Source: Oculatella sp. LEGE 06141 (lineage in GTDB: Bacteria > Cyanobacteriota > Cyanobacteriia > Elainellales > Elainellaceae). Taken from it: a stretch of DNA of 64,000 bases. Position numbers and translations under genes: made by a program. The notes beneath the pieces are model-generated. The model was not told the origin of the DNA and searched no databases. It worked only from the letters and a program-made list of their open reading frames with translations. The DNA lies in the NCBI RefSeq assembly GCF_015207605.1, contig NZ_JADEWO010000005.1:62001-126000 (forward strand), in the 5' to 3' direction. The stretch's first letter is position 1, and the number at the start of each line of letters is the position of its first letter. Positions 35,712 to 44,799 of this stretch are shown here, piece after piece.

Positions 35712-36647
35712 ATGACAAGCTCTAGCAATCGAGGCACAGGTGTGGCAGACGAAACAGATACGCAGTTTGATTTGGCAGACTATTTAGCAACGCAGCAAGC
35801 GCAGGTAGAAGCTGCCCTGAATCAATCTATTACTGTTGTCTATCCAGACAAAATTTATGAGGCAATGCGCTATTCCTTGATGGCGGGTGGCAAGCGGCTC
35901 CGCCCCATTCTGTGTTTAGCGACCTGCGAGCTGCTGGGGGGCACCACCGAAATGGCAATGCCTACGGCCTGCGCTCTGGAGATGATCCACACCATGTCGC
36001 TGATCCACGACGACCTACCCGCGATGGATAACGATGACTACCGACGAGGTAAACCAACCAACCACAAGGTGTATGGCGAAGATATTGCGATCCTGGCGGG
36101 TGACGGTTTGCTGGCCTACGCGTTTGAGTTTGTCGCTGCCCAAACGCAACAGGTTAGCGCTGAGCGAGTCTTGCAGGTGATTGCTCGGCTGGGACATGCA
36201 GTGGGCGCAGCCGGACTGGTGGGTGGGCAGGTGGTGGATTTAGAGTCGGAAGGGAAGCCAGATGTTTCGCTAGAGACGTTGAACTTCATCCATCGTCACA
36301 AAACTGGGGCGTTGTTAGAAGCGTCTGTGGTGTGTGGTGCAATTTTGGCAGGTGCCGACGACTCTAATTTGGTGCGGCTATCGAGGTATGCTCAGGATAT
36401 TGGGCTGGCGTTTCAAATTGTGGACGACGTGCTAGATATTACGGCAACTCAAGAAGAACTAGGCAAAACAGCGGGCAAAGATCTTCAGGCTCAAAAAGCA
36501 ACCTATCCAAGCTTTTGGGGAATTGAAGAATCGCGACGACAAGCTCAAGCGCTGGTTACTGCTGCTAAAGCGCAGGTGGAGCCGTTTGGCGATCGCGCTA
36601 AGCCGCTGCAAGCGATCGCTGATTACATTACTGCCCGCACCCACTAG
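35712..36647 (+). CDS. crtE: Geranylgeranyl/farnesyl diphosphate synthase
   Basis: 311 residues of the trans-prenyltransferase family. The first aspartate-rich motif is [10 protein letters not shown] with the six-residue DDxxxxD spacing usual for bacterial and plant-type enzymes. The second is [16 protein letters not shown] near residue 60 binds isopentenyl diphosphate. In cyanobacteria this CrtE-type enzyme makes GGPP for carotenoids, the chlorophyll phytyl tail and quinones. It is 14 bp upstream of the DUF212 membrane protein gene, so an operon is likely. Confidence 0.95.
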   Translation: MTSSSNRGTGVADETDTQFDLADYLATQQAQVEAALNQSITVVYPDKIYEAMRYSLMAGGKRLRPILCLATCELLGGTTEMAMPTACALEMIHTMSLIHDDLPAMDNDDYRRGKPTNHKVYGEDIAILAGDGLLAYAFEFVAAQTQQVSAERVLQVIARLGHAVGAAGLVGGQVVDLESEGKPDVSLETLNFIHRHKTGALLEASVVCGAILAGADDSNLVRLSRYAQDIGLAFQIVDDVLDITATQEELGKTAGKDLQAQKATYPSFWGIEESRRQAQALVTAAKAQVEPFGDRAKPLQAIADYITARTH

Positions 36648-36661
36648 GATGGAGTACTCCC

Positions 36662-37117
36662 ATGCATAATATAAGCGACATCCTGGATAACCATATCCTG
36701 CTAATTGCCGTCTTTGCCTGCATTCTGGCTCAGGTCTTAAAGCTGTTGTTTGAGTTTGCCCGACACGGCAAAGTTAACTTTCGAACGCTGGTCGAAACGG
36801 GTGGAATGCCTAGCGCTCACTCGGCTCTGGTGACTTCGCTTGCGGTTGGGGTGGGGCAAACGGCTGGGTGGTCTAGCGGTGAGTTTGCGATCGCTTTTAT
36901 CTTTGCCATCATTGTGATGTACGATGCCGCTGGAGTGCGGCAAGCGGCGGGTAAACAGGCTCGGATTCTGAACCAGATCGTTGACGAACTGTTTAGCAAA
37001 GAAACTGAATTTAACGATGAGCGGTTGAAAGAACTGCTCGGCCATACACCTGTGCAAGTGATTGCCGGATCGATTCTAGGAGCGGTGGTGTCCTGGTTGG
37101 CGGCTCCTGCTTATTGA
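36662..37117 (+). CDS. Divergent PAP2 family membrane protein (DUF212)
   Basis: 151 residues. VETGGMPSAHSALVTSLA is the signature of the family, resembling the PSGHS core of PAP2 phosphatases, and YDAAGVRQAAGKQARILN follows. Four hydrophobic helices are visible. The activity is unproven, but a lipid or prenyl phosphate phosphatase role has been suggested and would suit its position 14 bp behind crtE (inference). A GGATGGAG ribosome site precedes the ATG. Confidence 0.9.
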   Translation: MHNISDILDNHILLIAVFACILAQVLKLLFEFARHGKVNFRTLVETGGMPSAHSALVTSLAVGVGQTAGWSSGEFAIAFIFAIIVMYDAAGVRQAAGKQARILNQIVDELFSKETEFNDERLKELLGHTPVQVIAGSILGAVVSWLAAPAY

Positions 37118-37172
37118 GCGCAGAGCAATTAAAGAGCGCCTGATCTAGCAAGCCTTAACCAGAACACCTTGC

Positions 37173-37922
37173 CTACGGCTCATTAGCTGTACTGGCTTCA
37201 TTCTGACTGGGTTGCTCCTGGCTGGCGGTGCTACCGGAGATGGCAACAGCGGGCGTTAATAGAACCACCCGACGGCTATCCACCATGGCTGCTGTAAAGC
37301 CGCGATCGCCCAGAGATTGCAGCAATGCCGCTGCTACCGTTGCATCGGTGGTATGCAACGCCAGCAGATAGGGGTTGCGGTTGTAAGCCGCTAACCCAAT
37401 ATCGCGGGCGAGAAGTTGCCGCATCTCTACAGCCAGGGTAGGACGGTTGAAGTAATTGACCAGCACCGCATAGCCCGCCCCCAATGCTTGCGGCCTATAG
37501 GCTGCTGTTTGGGCTGGTGAGGCAGATGCTGCCGTTGTGGCTGCGTTGGATGCTGTTGATTCTCCGCCAATAGAAGCAGCAGCGGGTGGACGAGCCACAA
37601 AGGCACTCATGCCACCCAGTTCATTGAGATACTGCGACCAAGAGTTGGCGTTTGCAGCACTGGTGAATCCGCCGACTCGAACGACAGCATTGTCTAAATA
37701 CTGACAAACCGTGGTTGTGGCGTTCGGTGGTAGGGTTTGGCGCAACTGCGCTTGCACCTCTGGGGTTGCCTCAGATACTAACAGCAGATATTCACCTGCG
37801 GCTGGAGGAGTGCAGGCAGGAGTGGACTGCGCGATCGCACTGCCAACGGCCAGCACGCTCATCGTTGCCGACAGAACCGAACCCATCAGCACAGAACAGC
37901 GTTGGAGCGAAGTTTGATACAT
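37173..37922 (-). CDS. Exported hypothetical protein with SPOR-like repeats
   Basis: 249 residues. A signal peptide (about 1-31, ending GSAIAQ) leads to a mature protein with two similar alpha/beta units: EYLLLVSEATPEVQAQLRQ and GYAVLVNYFNRPTLAVEMRQ each begin a strand-helix unit like SPOR domains. A Ala/Ser-rich linker separates them. SPOR domains bind denuded glycan strands, but this identification is tentative. It is convergent with DUF212 and 111 bp upstream of no regulator that I can identify. Confidence 0.7.
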   Translation of the reverse strand: MYQTSLQRCSVLMGSVLSATMSVLAVGSAIAQSTPACTPPAAGEYLLLVSEATPEVQAQLRQTLPPNATTTVCQYLDNAVVRVGGFTSAANANSWSQYLNELGGMSAFVARPPAAASIGGESTASNAATTAASASPAQTAAYRPQALGAGYAVLVNYFNRPTLAVEMRQLLARDIGLAAYNRNPYLLALHTTDATVAAALLQSLGDRGFTAAMVDSRRVVLLTPAVAISGSTASQEQPSQNEASTANEP

Positions 37923-38032
37923 AATCTACAGCCCTCAAGCAATGATTTGAGTTGAAGGATACGACACACCCCTAATGCTGCATAGCTTACCAACGAATCA
38001 GTTCACCACGGGTCGGATGGGTTCGGAGCAGG

Positions 38033-38362
38033 CTAAGACACCGCCGCCAGTGAGGCCAGCGGATCGGGAATCGATGCGGAGGGAGCCTGGAATTCTCCAG
38101 TCATCACAAACTCTAATCGTAGCCTCAACCAGGTGATGAACTGAGCATTGGTTGAAACAATAGCGGCGGCTGGTTGAGGACACTGCGCTTTAACGGCTGC
38201 CAGTTCAGGTGCGTTCAAAAAGGCAGGCTGGTGGATCAACCAAAAGTCAATTTCTTTTTCCTGTTCGCGATAATTGCGTGTGCGCTCACGCAATACTTCT
38301 TCAATTGGCTCTTCTTCTGTCAAAAACCGCTGGCTTGCCAAAACGTAGTAATAAGTTTGCAT
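38033..38362 (-). CDS. ycf54: Ycf54, Mg-protoporphyrin IX monomethyl ester cyclase complex factor
   Basis: 109 residues, beginning MQTYYYVLASQRFLTEEEP, with EKEIDFWLIHQPAFL, CPQPAAAIVSTNAQFITWL and TGEFQAPSASIPDPLASL. The whole length matches the cyanobacterial and plastid Ycf54 pattern as I know it. Ycf54 is required for normal assembly or stability of the aerobic cyclase (AcsF/CycI) that forms the isocyclic ring of chlorophyll. It acts with membrane-associated AcsF. Monocistronic here; hemJ, another tetrapyrrole gene, is 4 kb away. Confidence 0.95.
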   Translation of the reverse strand: MQTYYYVLASQRFLTEEEPIEEVLRERTRNYREQEKEIDFWLIHQPAFLNAPELAAVKAQCPQPAAAIVSTNAQFITWLRLRLEFVMTGEFQAPSASIPDPLASLAAVS

Positions 38363-38645
38363 TGTTCAAACGTTGAATCTAAATGGGGACGCAAAAACTA
38401 TTTTGCAAGCAGTGCGAGCTGGCGGGATGACAAACCTCAAGACCTGCGGCTGGTTGCCTGACCGATCGTCCGGGTGCAGCTTCAGCGTAGTCGTAAACGA
38501 CGCCCCTGCCAGTACCGTAGACTGAGCATAGCCGACGCTGATGCATGGAAGAATCAGCGTTTCAGGAGTTTTGTCAGTCAATTCAGACCATCAGAGACCT
38601 GTAGTTACCATCCGTACAACTCGTAGCCCAATAAAAGGATACCTG

Positions 38646-38843
38646 ATGCTCCATTGGTTTTCGCGGCTTGCGGAGGGTTTCCGCTCTTGGCGAGTTAGAT
38701 TCCACAATGGCACTATATTCAATGGCTTGGTTTTGGCAATTTCTCCAGGAGACGTTGTGGTTCAATCAACCGATGGCAATGGCGGCCATTCCCGCATGGA
38801 TGTGCGTTACTGTCAGGACATCGTTTCAATATTGATGGGGTAG
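38646..38843 (+). CDS. Small beta-rich hypothetical protein (65 aa)
   Basis: I start it at the ATG at 38646, preceded by AAAGGA at good spacing; a longer frame begins at 38541 without a ribosome site. After a short helix (LHWFSRLAEGFRSW) the sequence alternates like a small barrel: RVRFHNGTIFNGLVLAISPG, DVVVQSTD, RMDVRYCQDIVSIL. The NG turn followed by G-x-V strands resembles Sm/Hfq or SH3-like folds, but the match is weak. The function is unknown. Confidence 0.55.
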   Translation: MLHWFSRLAEGFRSWRVRFHNGTIFNGLVLAISPGDVVVQSTDGNGGHSRMDVRYCQDIVSILMG

Positions 38844-39120
38844 TGGGTTAGGGTTGTGGTCGCAGAGCGGTCATCCTAACTAAACCTCACAGACGAATGG
38901 TTTGTTCAACCGTCTGTTAGTTCAGTATTGGTCGTATTGCGATCGCACAATCCAAACGGGGAAAGGGCAAGCTCCCATTGCATGTGAGACACTACGCCAG
39001 GGCAATGATTGTCGCGGCTGCAACCACAGGGACGGCACCATTCCTGTAACTGGGCAGCTTAATGGCAGCTTAATGGCAGCATGACTATGATTTGTTCGTT
39101 CGTATTCAGCGGATTCAGGA

Positions 39121-41976
39121 ATGGAAACCCGATTTAAACCAACGCCTGCTGAGGGCAATACCCGTTTCAGACTTGCGTTTGGGGCAAGAGTCTGGTGGCG
39201 CATATTGCCTGGTGTGGTCGCGTGTTTGGTCGTGATTGGGTTACTGCAAATTGGAGTAGGCGAACCGCTGGAACATTTAGCATACAACGCGCTATTCAAC
39301 TGGCGAGGGTCTATTCCCTGGGGACGGCAGGTGGTCGTCATTGAAATTGATGACGATAGTTTAAGCGAATTGGGGCAGATGCCCTGGTCGCGGCAGCGCT
39401 ATGCCACGTTAATTGATAGGCTGCAACCAGCAGAACCGACGGCTATTGTGTTTGATTTACTGCTGGCTGAGTCGAGTACCGAAGACGAACTGCTGGCAGC
39501 AGCAATGGCTCGCCAGGGACGGGTGGTGTTAGCTGAAACCTGGGATGAATCAGGTCGATCGATTAAACCCAGCGCGGTGTTGGCCGATGCGGCGATCGCC
39601 GTAGGGCATACTTATCGCAAAGCCGATTCAGACGGAATTATGCGTGTGGTGGAGCCGCAAAAGCGAGGGGTGACTGCCCTGGGAGTGATTGCCGCGCAAC
39701 TGTACTCAAGCGCCGGGGAGCCTGTGGCCTTTCCCGACCTGGAACAGCCGCTCTGGATCAATTGGTTCGCCCCGGCGCGTGAAGCCATACGGTATCCGTT
39801 TCTGTCGGTGCTACAGGGGCAGGTTTCACCTCAAGCATTTCGCAACAAGATTGTCGTCATTGGAACCACGCTAACGGGGGGAGACTCGCTTAGCACTCCG
39901 TTCAACCGTAATTCGCCTGGCAGTGGTGTGTACCTGCAAGCCACTTTGATCAACAATCTGCTTCAGCAAAACCTGCTCAAGCGACCGCCCGAACGGTGGT
40001 GGGTTTTATTATTTTTGGCTGTTCCAGTCTTGGGGTTTGCGTTTAGCTACTGGACCTTTGAATTACAGATGGTGGCATGGCTGAGTCTGTGCTTGGGGTG
40101 GGCTTGTCTCAGTTTGGGGTTATTACATCTGAACTATTGGGTGCCTACCGCCGTGCCAATGCTGCTGTTTGGGTTAGCGGCAAGTTTGGTAGCCCTGGCC
40201 GAGCAGCTTCGCACCAACATCTTGCTGCGGCAGAGCGAAGAGCGGTATGCACTGGCGGTACATGGGGCAAACGAAGGTTTATGGGACTGGGATTTACGAG
40301 CCAATCGTACGTATTTTTCCTCCCGCTGGCAGGCAATGTTGGGCTGTCCAGAGGGCATGATTGGCGATCGCCCCCAGGAGTGGTTTAGCCGCGTCCATCC
40401 GGAGGATCTGCCGTCTCTAAAAACAACCCTTGATGAGTACATTCAAGGGCTAACCTCGCATTTTGAGCATGAACACCGCATGGCTCACCAGGACGGCACC
40501 TATCGCTGGATGTTAAGCCGGGGGTTGGCGGTACGCAATCGATACGGCGTAGCAGAACGCATGGTTGGTTCTCAAACGGACATCACCAAGCGCAAACGAG
40601 CCGAAGAGCAACTGCGGCGCAACGCCTTTTTTGATGGCCTGACGGGTTTACCCAATCGAGCTGGATTTTTGGATCATTTGCAGCAATCCATGACCCGCAT
40701 CCAGAAATATCCGATGACCGCATTTGCAGTCTTCTGGCTTGATCTGGATCAGTTCAAGGTCGTGAACAACAGCCTGGGGAGCGAGTTGGGCGATCGCTTG
40801 CTGGTGGCGATCGCCCAACGCCTTAGCTCGTTTTTGATGGGGGATGACATCATTGCCAGAGTGGGTGGGGACGAATTCACCATTTTGTTGAATCAAGTTC
40901 AGGAAACGGGCGATGCCCTGCGAATGGCAGAACGGGTGCAGCAAGTGTTGTCTCTGCCGTTCAACCTGGATGGGCGCGAAGTCTTCATTACCGTGAGCAT
41001 TGGTATTGCCTTAAGCTCAACGCGCTACACCCAACCAGACCACCTGCTGCGCGATGCCGATACAGCAATGCATCGGGCAAAAATGCTGGGTAGAGCCAGG
41101 TGCCAGGTGTTTGACCGAGCCATGCACACCCGGATGCTGATTCGTTTGCAGTTAGAAAACGATTTACGCCGTGCGATCGCTCTGGGTGAGCAAGATCTGG
41201 ATGGTGCGGTTGATCTGAGCGGCATCTACCAGGAACTACAGCTTTATTACCAACCGATTATCCACCTTAGAACCCGACAAGTGGCCGGGTTTGAAGCGCT
41301 CGTTCGTTGGGAGCATCCAGAGCGGGGGTTTCTTATGCCCAGCAAATTTATTGCCATGGCGGAAGAAACGGGGCTGATCGTGCAGATGGGATGGTGGATT
41401 TTGCGACAGGCGTGTCGGCAAATGCAGCAATGGCGATCGCAATTCCCCAGTCAGGCGGAGATGGCTATTAGCGTCAACCTGTCTAGCAAGCAGTTTTCAC
41501 AGGCGGGTTTAACTGAACAAGTCCGGCAAATTTTGCATGAAACCGAACTGGATGCGGCCTATCTCAAGCTAGAGATGACAGAAAGTACCATCATGGACAA
41601 AGCCGCATCGGTTGTTAACATGCTGTGGCAAATTCGAGGTTCAGGTATTCAGTTGGCGATCGATGATTTTGGTACGGGGTATTCCTCCCTGAGCTATCTG
41701 CGACGCTTTCCCATCAATACCCTAAAGATCGATCGGTCGTTCGTCAGCAAAATGGGCATCGACAGTGACGATAGCGCGGAAATTGTACGCACCATCTTGC
41801 TGTTAGCCCATAACCTGGGTCTGGATGTTACAGCCGAAGGGGTAGAAACCCAGGAACAGGCAGAACAGTTGCTTGCTATGAAATGTGAATACGGGCAGGG
41901 GTATTTCTTTTCAAAGCCTCTGGATACCGAAGCCGCCACCCAATTTTTAGCCAAGGCGAGCCTGGAAGTGCGTTGA
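39121..41976 (+). CDS. CHASE2-PAS-GGDEF-EAL c-di-GMP signalling protein
   Basis: 951 residues. An N-terminal transmembrane helix (about 27-48) is followed by an extracytoplasmic CHASE2 domain (about 50-300: VVVIEIDDDSLSELGQMPWS, VVIGTTLTGGDSLSTPF). Three membrane helices span about 300-365. PAS/PAC lies at about 375-495, GGDEF at about 505-665 with intact VGGDEF, and EAL at about 700-940 with FEALVRW, NLSSKQ, MTEST, DDFGTGYSSL and KIDRSF. It should couple an external signal to c-di-GMP turnover. The PAS-GGDEF-EAL part is closely similar to the same section of the LOV protein at 14718, suggesting a shared origin. Confidence 0.93.
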   Translation: METRFKPTPAEGNTRFRLAFGARVWWRILPGVVACLVVIGLLQIGVGEPLEHLAYNALFNWRGSIPWGRQVVVIEIDDDSLSELGQMPWSRQRYATLIDRLQPAEPTAIVFDLLLAESSTEDELLAAAMARQGRVVLAETWDESGRSIKPSAVLADAAIAVGHTYRKADSDGIMRVVEPQKRGVTALGVIAAQLYSSAGEPVAFPDLEQPLWINWFAPAREAIRYPFLSVLQGQVSPQAFRNKIVVIGTTLTGGDSLSTPFNRNSPGSGVYLQATLINNLLQQNLLKRPPERWWVLLFLAVPVLGFAFSYWTFELQMVAWLSLCLGWACLSLGLLHLNYWVPTAVPMLLFGLAASLVALAEQLRTNILLRQSEERYALAVHGANEGLWDWDLRANRTYFSSRWQAMLGCPEGMIGDRPQEWFSRVHPEDLPSLKTTLDEYIQGLTSHFEHEHRMAHQDGTYRWMLSRGLAVRNRYGVAERMVGSQTDITKRKRAEEQLRRNAFFDGLTGLPNRAGFLDHLQQSMTRIQKYPMTAFAVFWLDLDQFKVVNNSLGSELGDRLLVAIAQRLSSFLMGDDIIARVGGDEFTILLNQVQETGDALRMAERVQQVLSLPFNLDGREVFITVSIGIALSSTRYTQPDHLLRDADTAMHRAKMLGRARCQVFDRAMHTRMLIRLQLENDLRRAIALGEQDLDGAVDLSGIYQELQLYYQPIIHLRTRQVAGFEALVRWEHPERGFLMPSKFIAMAEETGLIVQMGWWILRQACRQMQQWRSQFPSQAEMAISVNLSSKQFSQAGLTEQVRQILHETELDAAYLKLEMTESTIMDKAASVVNMLWQIRGSGIQLAIDDFGTGYSSLSYLRRFPINTLKIDRSFVSKMGIDSDDSAEIVRTILLLAHNLGLDVTAEGVETQEQAEQLLAMKCEYGQGYFFSKPLDTEAATQFLAKASLEVR

Positions 41977-42051
41977 AGCGAATGCAGTGCCTCTGGATGC
42001 GATCGCCTGCCACGTTAACAATTCTTATAAATCACTGACGGCACTCTTCAG

Positions 42052-42114
42052 AAATCCACAGCTTTTCCACAGGCAAGCCCGTGGTTTTCCACAGATATTT
42101 CGAGGTTTTCCACA
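42052..42114 (+). promoter_or_regulatory. Array of DnaA-box-like sites, helically phased
   Basis: Three exact TTTTCCACA sequences start at 42063, 42085 and 42106, and a degenerate AAATCCACA starts at 42052. All share one orientation and their spacing is 11, 22 and 21 bp, so all face the same side of the helix. TTTTCCACA is a common cyanobacterial form of the DnaA box (E. coli consensus TTATCCACA). The bases that follow (42115-42180) are AT-rich. The site sits between the CHASE2 gene and hemJ, with no dnaA or dnaN in the window. Confidence 0.7.
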
Positions 42115-42295
42115 GGTGTGAATTAATCCGCCTTAGTCTAACGTTGTTTAGCCTTTTTAGCTCAACCTGTTTATTGGCTCCGTGTCCGCTGGACCTAGCT
42201 GGAATGGGTTTAACTTCTGACCTTAAGGATTATTGCTGCGGTTCAATGCGGTAAAACAACTCGGTAGAATTGAGCTTGACCGTAGAGGATGGCGC

Positions 42296-42895
42296 ATGAA
42301 TTATCTCTGGTTCAAAGCATTTCATATTATTGGCATTGTTGCCTGGTTTGCTGGCTTGTTTTATTTACCTCGCCTGTTTGTTTATCACGTTGAAGCAAAC
42401 GAACAGCCAGAACCTGCTCGTAGCATTTTGCAGCAGCAGTATCAAATCATGGAGAAGCGGCTTTATCGCATCATCATGACGCCAGCTCTGGTGGTTACGG
42501 TTACAATGGCGATCGCCATGCTCGTCATCAATCCTGACTTGCTCCACGATCGCTGGCTTCATATCAAACTAGGGCTGGTTGGGCTGCTGCTCGTTTACGA
42601 TCACTACTGTCTCCGCTTAATGAAACAGATGTCGGCAGGTAAATTTACGTTGACCGGTCAGCAGTTGCGCTGGTTCAACGAAGTATCTACGATTCTGTTG
42701 GTGTTAATTGTGATGTTGGCGGTTTTCAAAAACAATTTCCCAACCAGTGGCGCAGCCTGGACAGTTTTTGCCATGGTGGTTGCTATGGCGGCGGCAATTC
42801 AGCTCTATGCCAAGAAGCGACGACTGGATCAAGAACGCAAGATGGCTGAAGCGGCATCCTTGAATGGAGCCGCGTCGGAACCGCAAGCTGGCTAA
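42296..42895 (+). CDS. hemJ: Protoporphyrinogen IX oxidase HemJ
   Basis: 199 residues from the ATG at 42296 (GAGG upstream; the earlier in-frame TTG at 42233 is rejected). Four membrane helices. WFKAFHIIGIVAWFAGLFYL and LPRLFVYHVE contain the conserved His and Arg of the family, and WLHIKLGLVGLLLVYDHYC the second conserved His and Lys. HemJ oxidises protoporphyrinogen IX to protoporphyrin IX in most cyanobacteria, replacing HemG and HemY. The C-terminal 25 residues are a variable soluble tail. A strong terminator follows. Upstream lies the DnaA-box array. Confidence 0.95.
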   Translation: MNYLWFKAFHIIGIVAWFAGLFYLPRLFVYHVEANEQPEPARSILQQQYQIMEKRLYRIIMTPALVVTVTMAIAMLVINPDLLHDRWLHIKLGLVGLLLVYDHYCLRLMKQMSAGKFTLTGQQLRWFNEVSTILLVLIVMLAVFKNNFPTSGAAWTVFAMVVAMAAAIQLYAKKRRLDQERKMAEAASLNGAASEPQAG

Positions 42896-42930
42896 ACCTG
42901 TTTAATCAATCAGAATTTATTTATCCTCGC

Positions 42931-42960
42931 AGAGACGCTTGCATCAGCGTCTTTTTTTTT
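42931..42960 (+). terminator. Rho-independent terminator of hemJ
   Basis: AGACGC pairs with GCGTCT around TTGCATCA, followed by an unbroken run of T residues. It is the clearest intrinsic terminator in the window. Confidence 0.85.
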
Positions 42961-43055
42961 GAACGGTTTTCTTGCGCTGATGCATTCTCTGCCCCACGTC
43001 AGGCGTTACAGAAGCGATCGCGGCTCCTACTTATTCCTTGTGCTGGACTGGCTGT

Positions 43056-44672
43056 TTAATGATTGCCGCTGCCCAGCAGAAACAGCCCCAGCATTGTGGC
43101 ACTGTTCCACAGGCTATGAAGCAGCATGGGGGCAAGCAAACTGCGCGATCGCACATACACAAACCCTAAAACCGATCCCAACACGGCCAGTGGAATCACT
43201 TCCGATAGACTAAGGTGAGCAACGGCAAACAGTAAACTGCTGAGGGCGATCGCCCCCCAGGCAGGAACATAGCGCGTCAATGACGGTAGCAAAAAGCCGC
43301 GAAACAGCAGTTCTTCGAACACCGGAGCCGCAACAGCAGCGGTAAAGAAGAACATAGACAGTGCTACCGTATCTCCCTCTTCCAGGACGATCTGCAACAG
43401 TGGATTACTGCCCCCCTGACCCCGCCAAATTTGCTGATTCAGCAGCGATACGCCAATCATGAGGGGTAGCGCGACAAAGTAGCCTCCCACCCCCCAGACG
43501 AACCAGTTTCGCTGGCCGTTCAACCGAAACCACCCTTCAGGCAACGGCAAAAAGCGCCGGATAGACAGGTAAAGAACCAATACAGCCGAGCCAGCCATGA
43601 GTGCGTAATAAACCAGCGCATACACGGCTCTGGCTCGGTTGCTAAAGGACGAAAGGCTTAAGCCAACTACCTCTCTTAACAGGAACGGCAATACCAGTTG
43701 CCCAATAAAGAAAAAGCCGACAATTAGCACCTGCCAGACGATTTCCCAGTCCCAAGGAGTCTCCCAGCGATCGCTCTCAGGAAGAGCTAGCACAGCCTGT
43801 TTGCCCTGTATCGCTCGCTGGCTAATTAGAAAGACGAGCAGTCCCACGCCAATCAAGCAGCCAATCAACGGGGCTGTACCCACCAGAGCCAGTTTAACCA
43901 GGGTATCTTGAGCGGTGGTTTGCACTGCTGTTTGCAAGCTGGCCAGTGCATCTGGACGCTGTTGCAACTCATACAAACGAGTTAATGCCTGGTAACGAAA
44001 CCACCCATTCAAATTCTGCTGCAGTTGACGTTCGGCATCGGGCAACAGTTGCGGCGGCTCGCTCCACAGTCCCAACAGCGTTCTGGCCGTTCTGGACACG
44101 GTAGACGGTTGCGTTTCAACCGCAGGAGTGGCTTGTTTGGTGTCCAGTGCCGTTTGCGTTCCAGCCGGGTTTTCAGCGATCGCCGTCCAGGTTTGCACTG
44201 CCTCTGTTACCTGGTTTTGCTGCGTCTGCAAAATCCCGATGCGTAAACCCAACTCGTTAAACAACGTTTGCTGGCTTTGCAGGGTAGCCTCTAGCTGCTG
44301 CTGCTGAGGGGTAACAATGGGCGGAGTAGACGAGGCCGCCGATGGTTCCGGTAGCGTTGGTTGAGATTCTAACTCCTGTAATCGGGCTTGCAGCTTTTCT
44401 AAATTGGCTTGCGCCGTCTGCCGCACTTCTTGATACTCGTTTAGCGCGGTTTCAAGCGGATTCTCTCCAAGCAGGGCTTCCCTCGCCTGAGCCAGATTCG
44501 TGTCTGTTCCCTCTTCAACTTGAATTTCGCTAGCGCTGAGCAGTAGATCTGTTTGGTAAAGTTGGAGGCGATCGGTGATCTGTGCCTCGCTTAAACTACT
44601 GAATAGCGAGCCTCCTACGAGGAGAACGACAACGAGCGTAATTGCTGCCAGAATTAATCGTTTTGGAGTCAT
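43056..44672 (-). CDS. CPBP/CAAX-type intramembrane metalloprotease with long N-terminal coiled-coil domain
   Basis: 538 residues. An N-terminal membrane helix (about 6-27) is followed by about 240 residues rich in Gln, Leu and Glu, with coiled-coil character. A membrane domain follows (about 255-538). The catalytic motifs are EELLFRGF (Glu453-Glu454 and Arg), FAVAHLSL and a final HSLWN, as in Rce1-like CPBP glutamic/metallo endopeptidases. The family handles prenylated or other membrane substrates and, in bacteria, immunity or signalling roles. The N-terminal region presumably extends to the lumen or periplasm. It is divergent from the histidine phosphatase gene, an arrangement I believe recurs in cyanobacteria. 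Confidence 0.9.
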   Translation of the reverse strand: MTPKRLILAAITLVVVLLVGGSLFSSLSEAQITDRLQLYQTDLLLSASEIQVEEGTDTNLAQAREALLGENPLETALNEYQEVRQTAQANLEKLQARLQELESQPTLPEPSAASSTPPIVTPQQQQLEATLQSQQTLFNELGLRIGILQTQQNQVTEAVQTWTAIAENPAGTQTALDTKQATPAVETQPSTVSRTARTLLGLWSEPPQLLPDAERQLQQNLNGWFRYQALTRLYELQQRPDALASLQTAVQTTAQDTLVKLALVGTAPLIGCLIGVGLLVFLISQRAIQGKQAVLALPESDRWETPWDWEIVWQVLIVGFFFIGQLVLPFLLREVVGLSLSSFSNRARAVYALVYYALMAGSAVLVLYLSIRRFLPLPEGWFRLNGQRNWFVWGVGGYFVALPLMIGVSLLNQQIWRGQGGSNPLLQIVLEEGDTVALSMFFFTAAVAAPVFEELLFRGFLLPSLTRYVPAWGAIALSSLLFAVAHLSLSEVIPLAVLGSVLGFVYVRSRSLLAPMLLHSLWNSATMLGLFLLGSGNH

Positions 44673-44799
44673 TCTTTACTTAACCATTTCCTGACTGGCA
44701 TTATCGCACTGTTCATCGGTCAGAATTGTTTAGAGCCGTACCCCGAACAGGGTAGAATGCTTCTGATTTTGTGTACTCAGTCTCACGGAGGGTAAAGCC

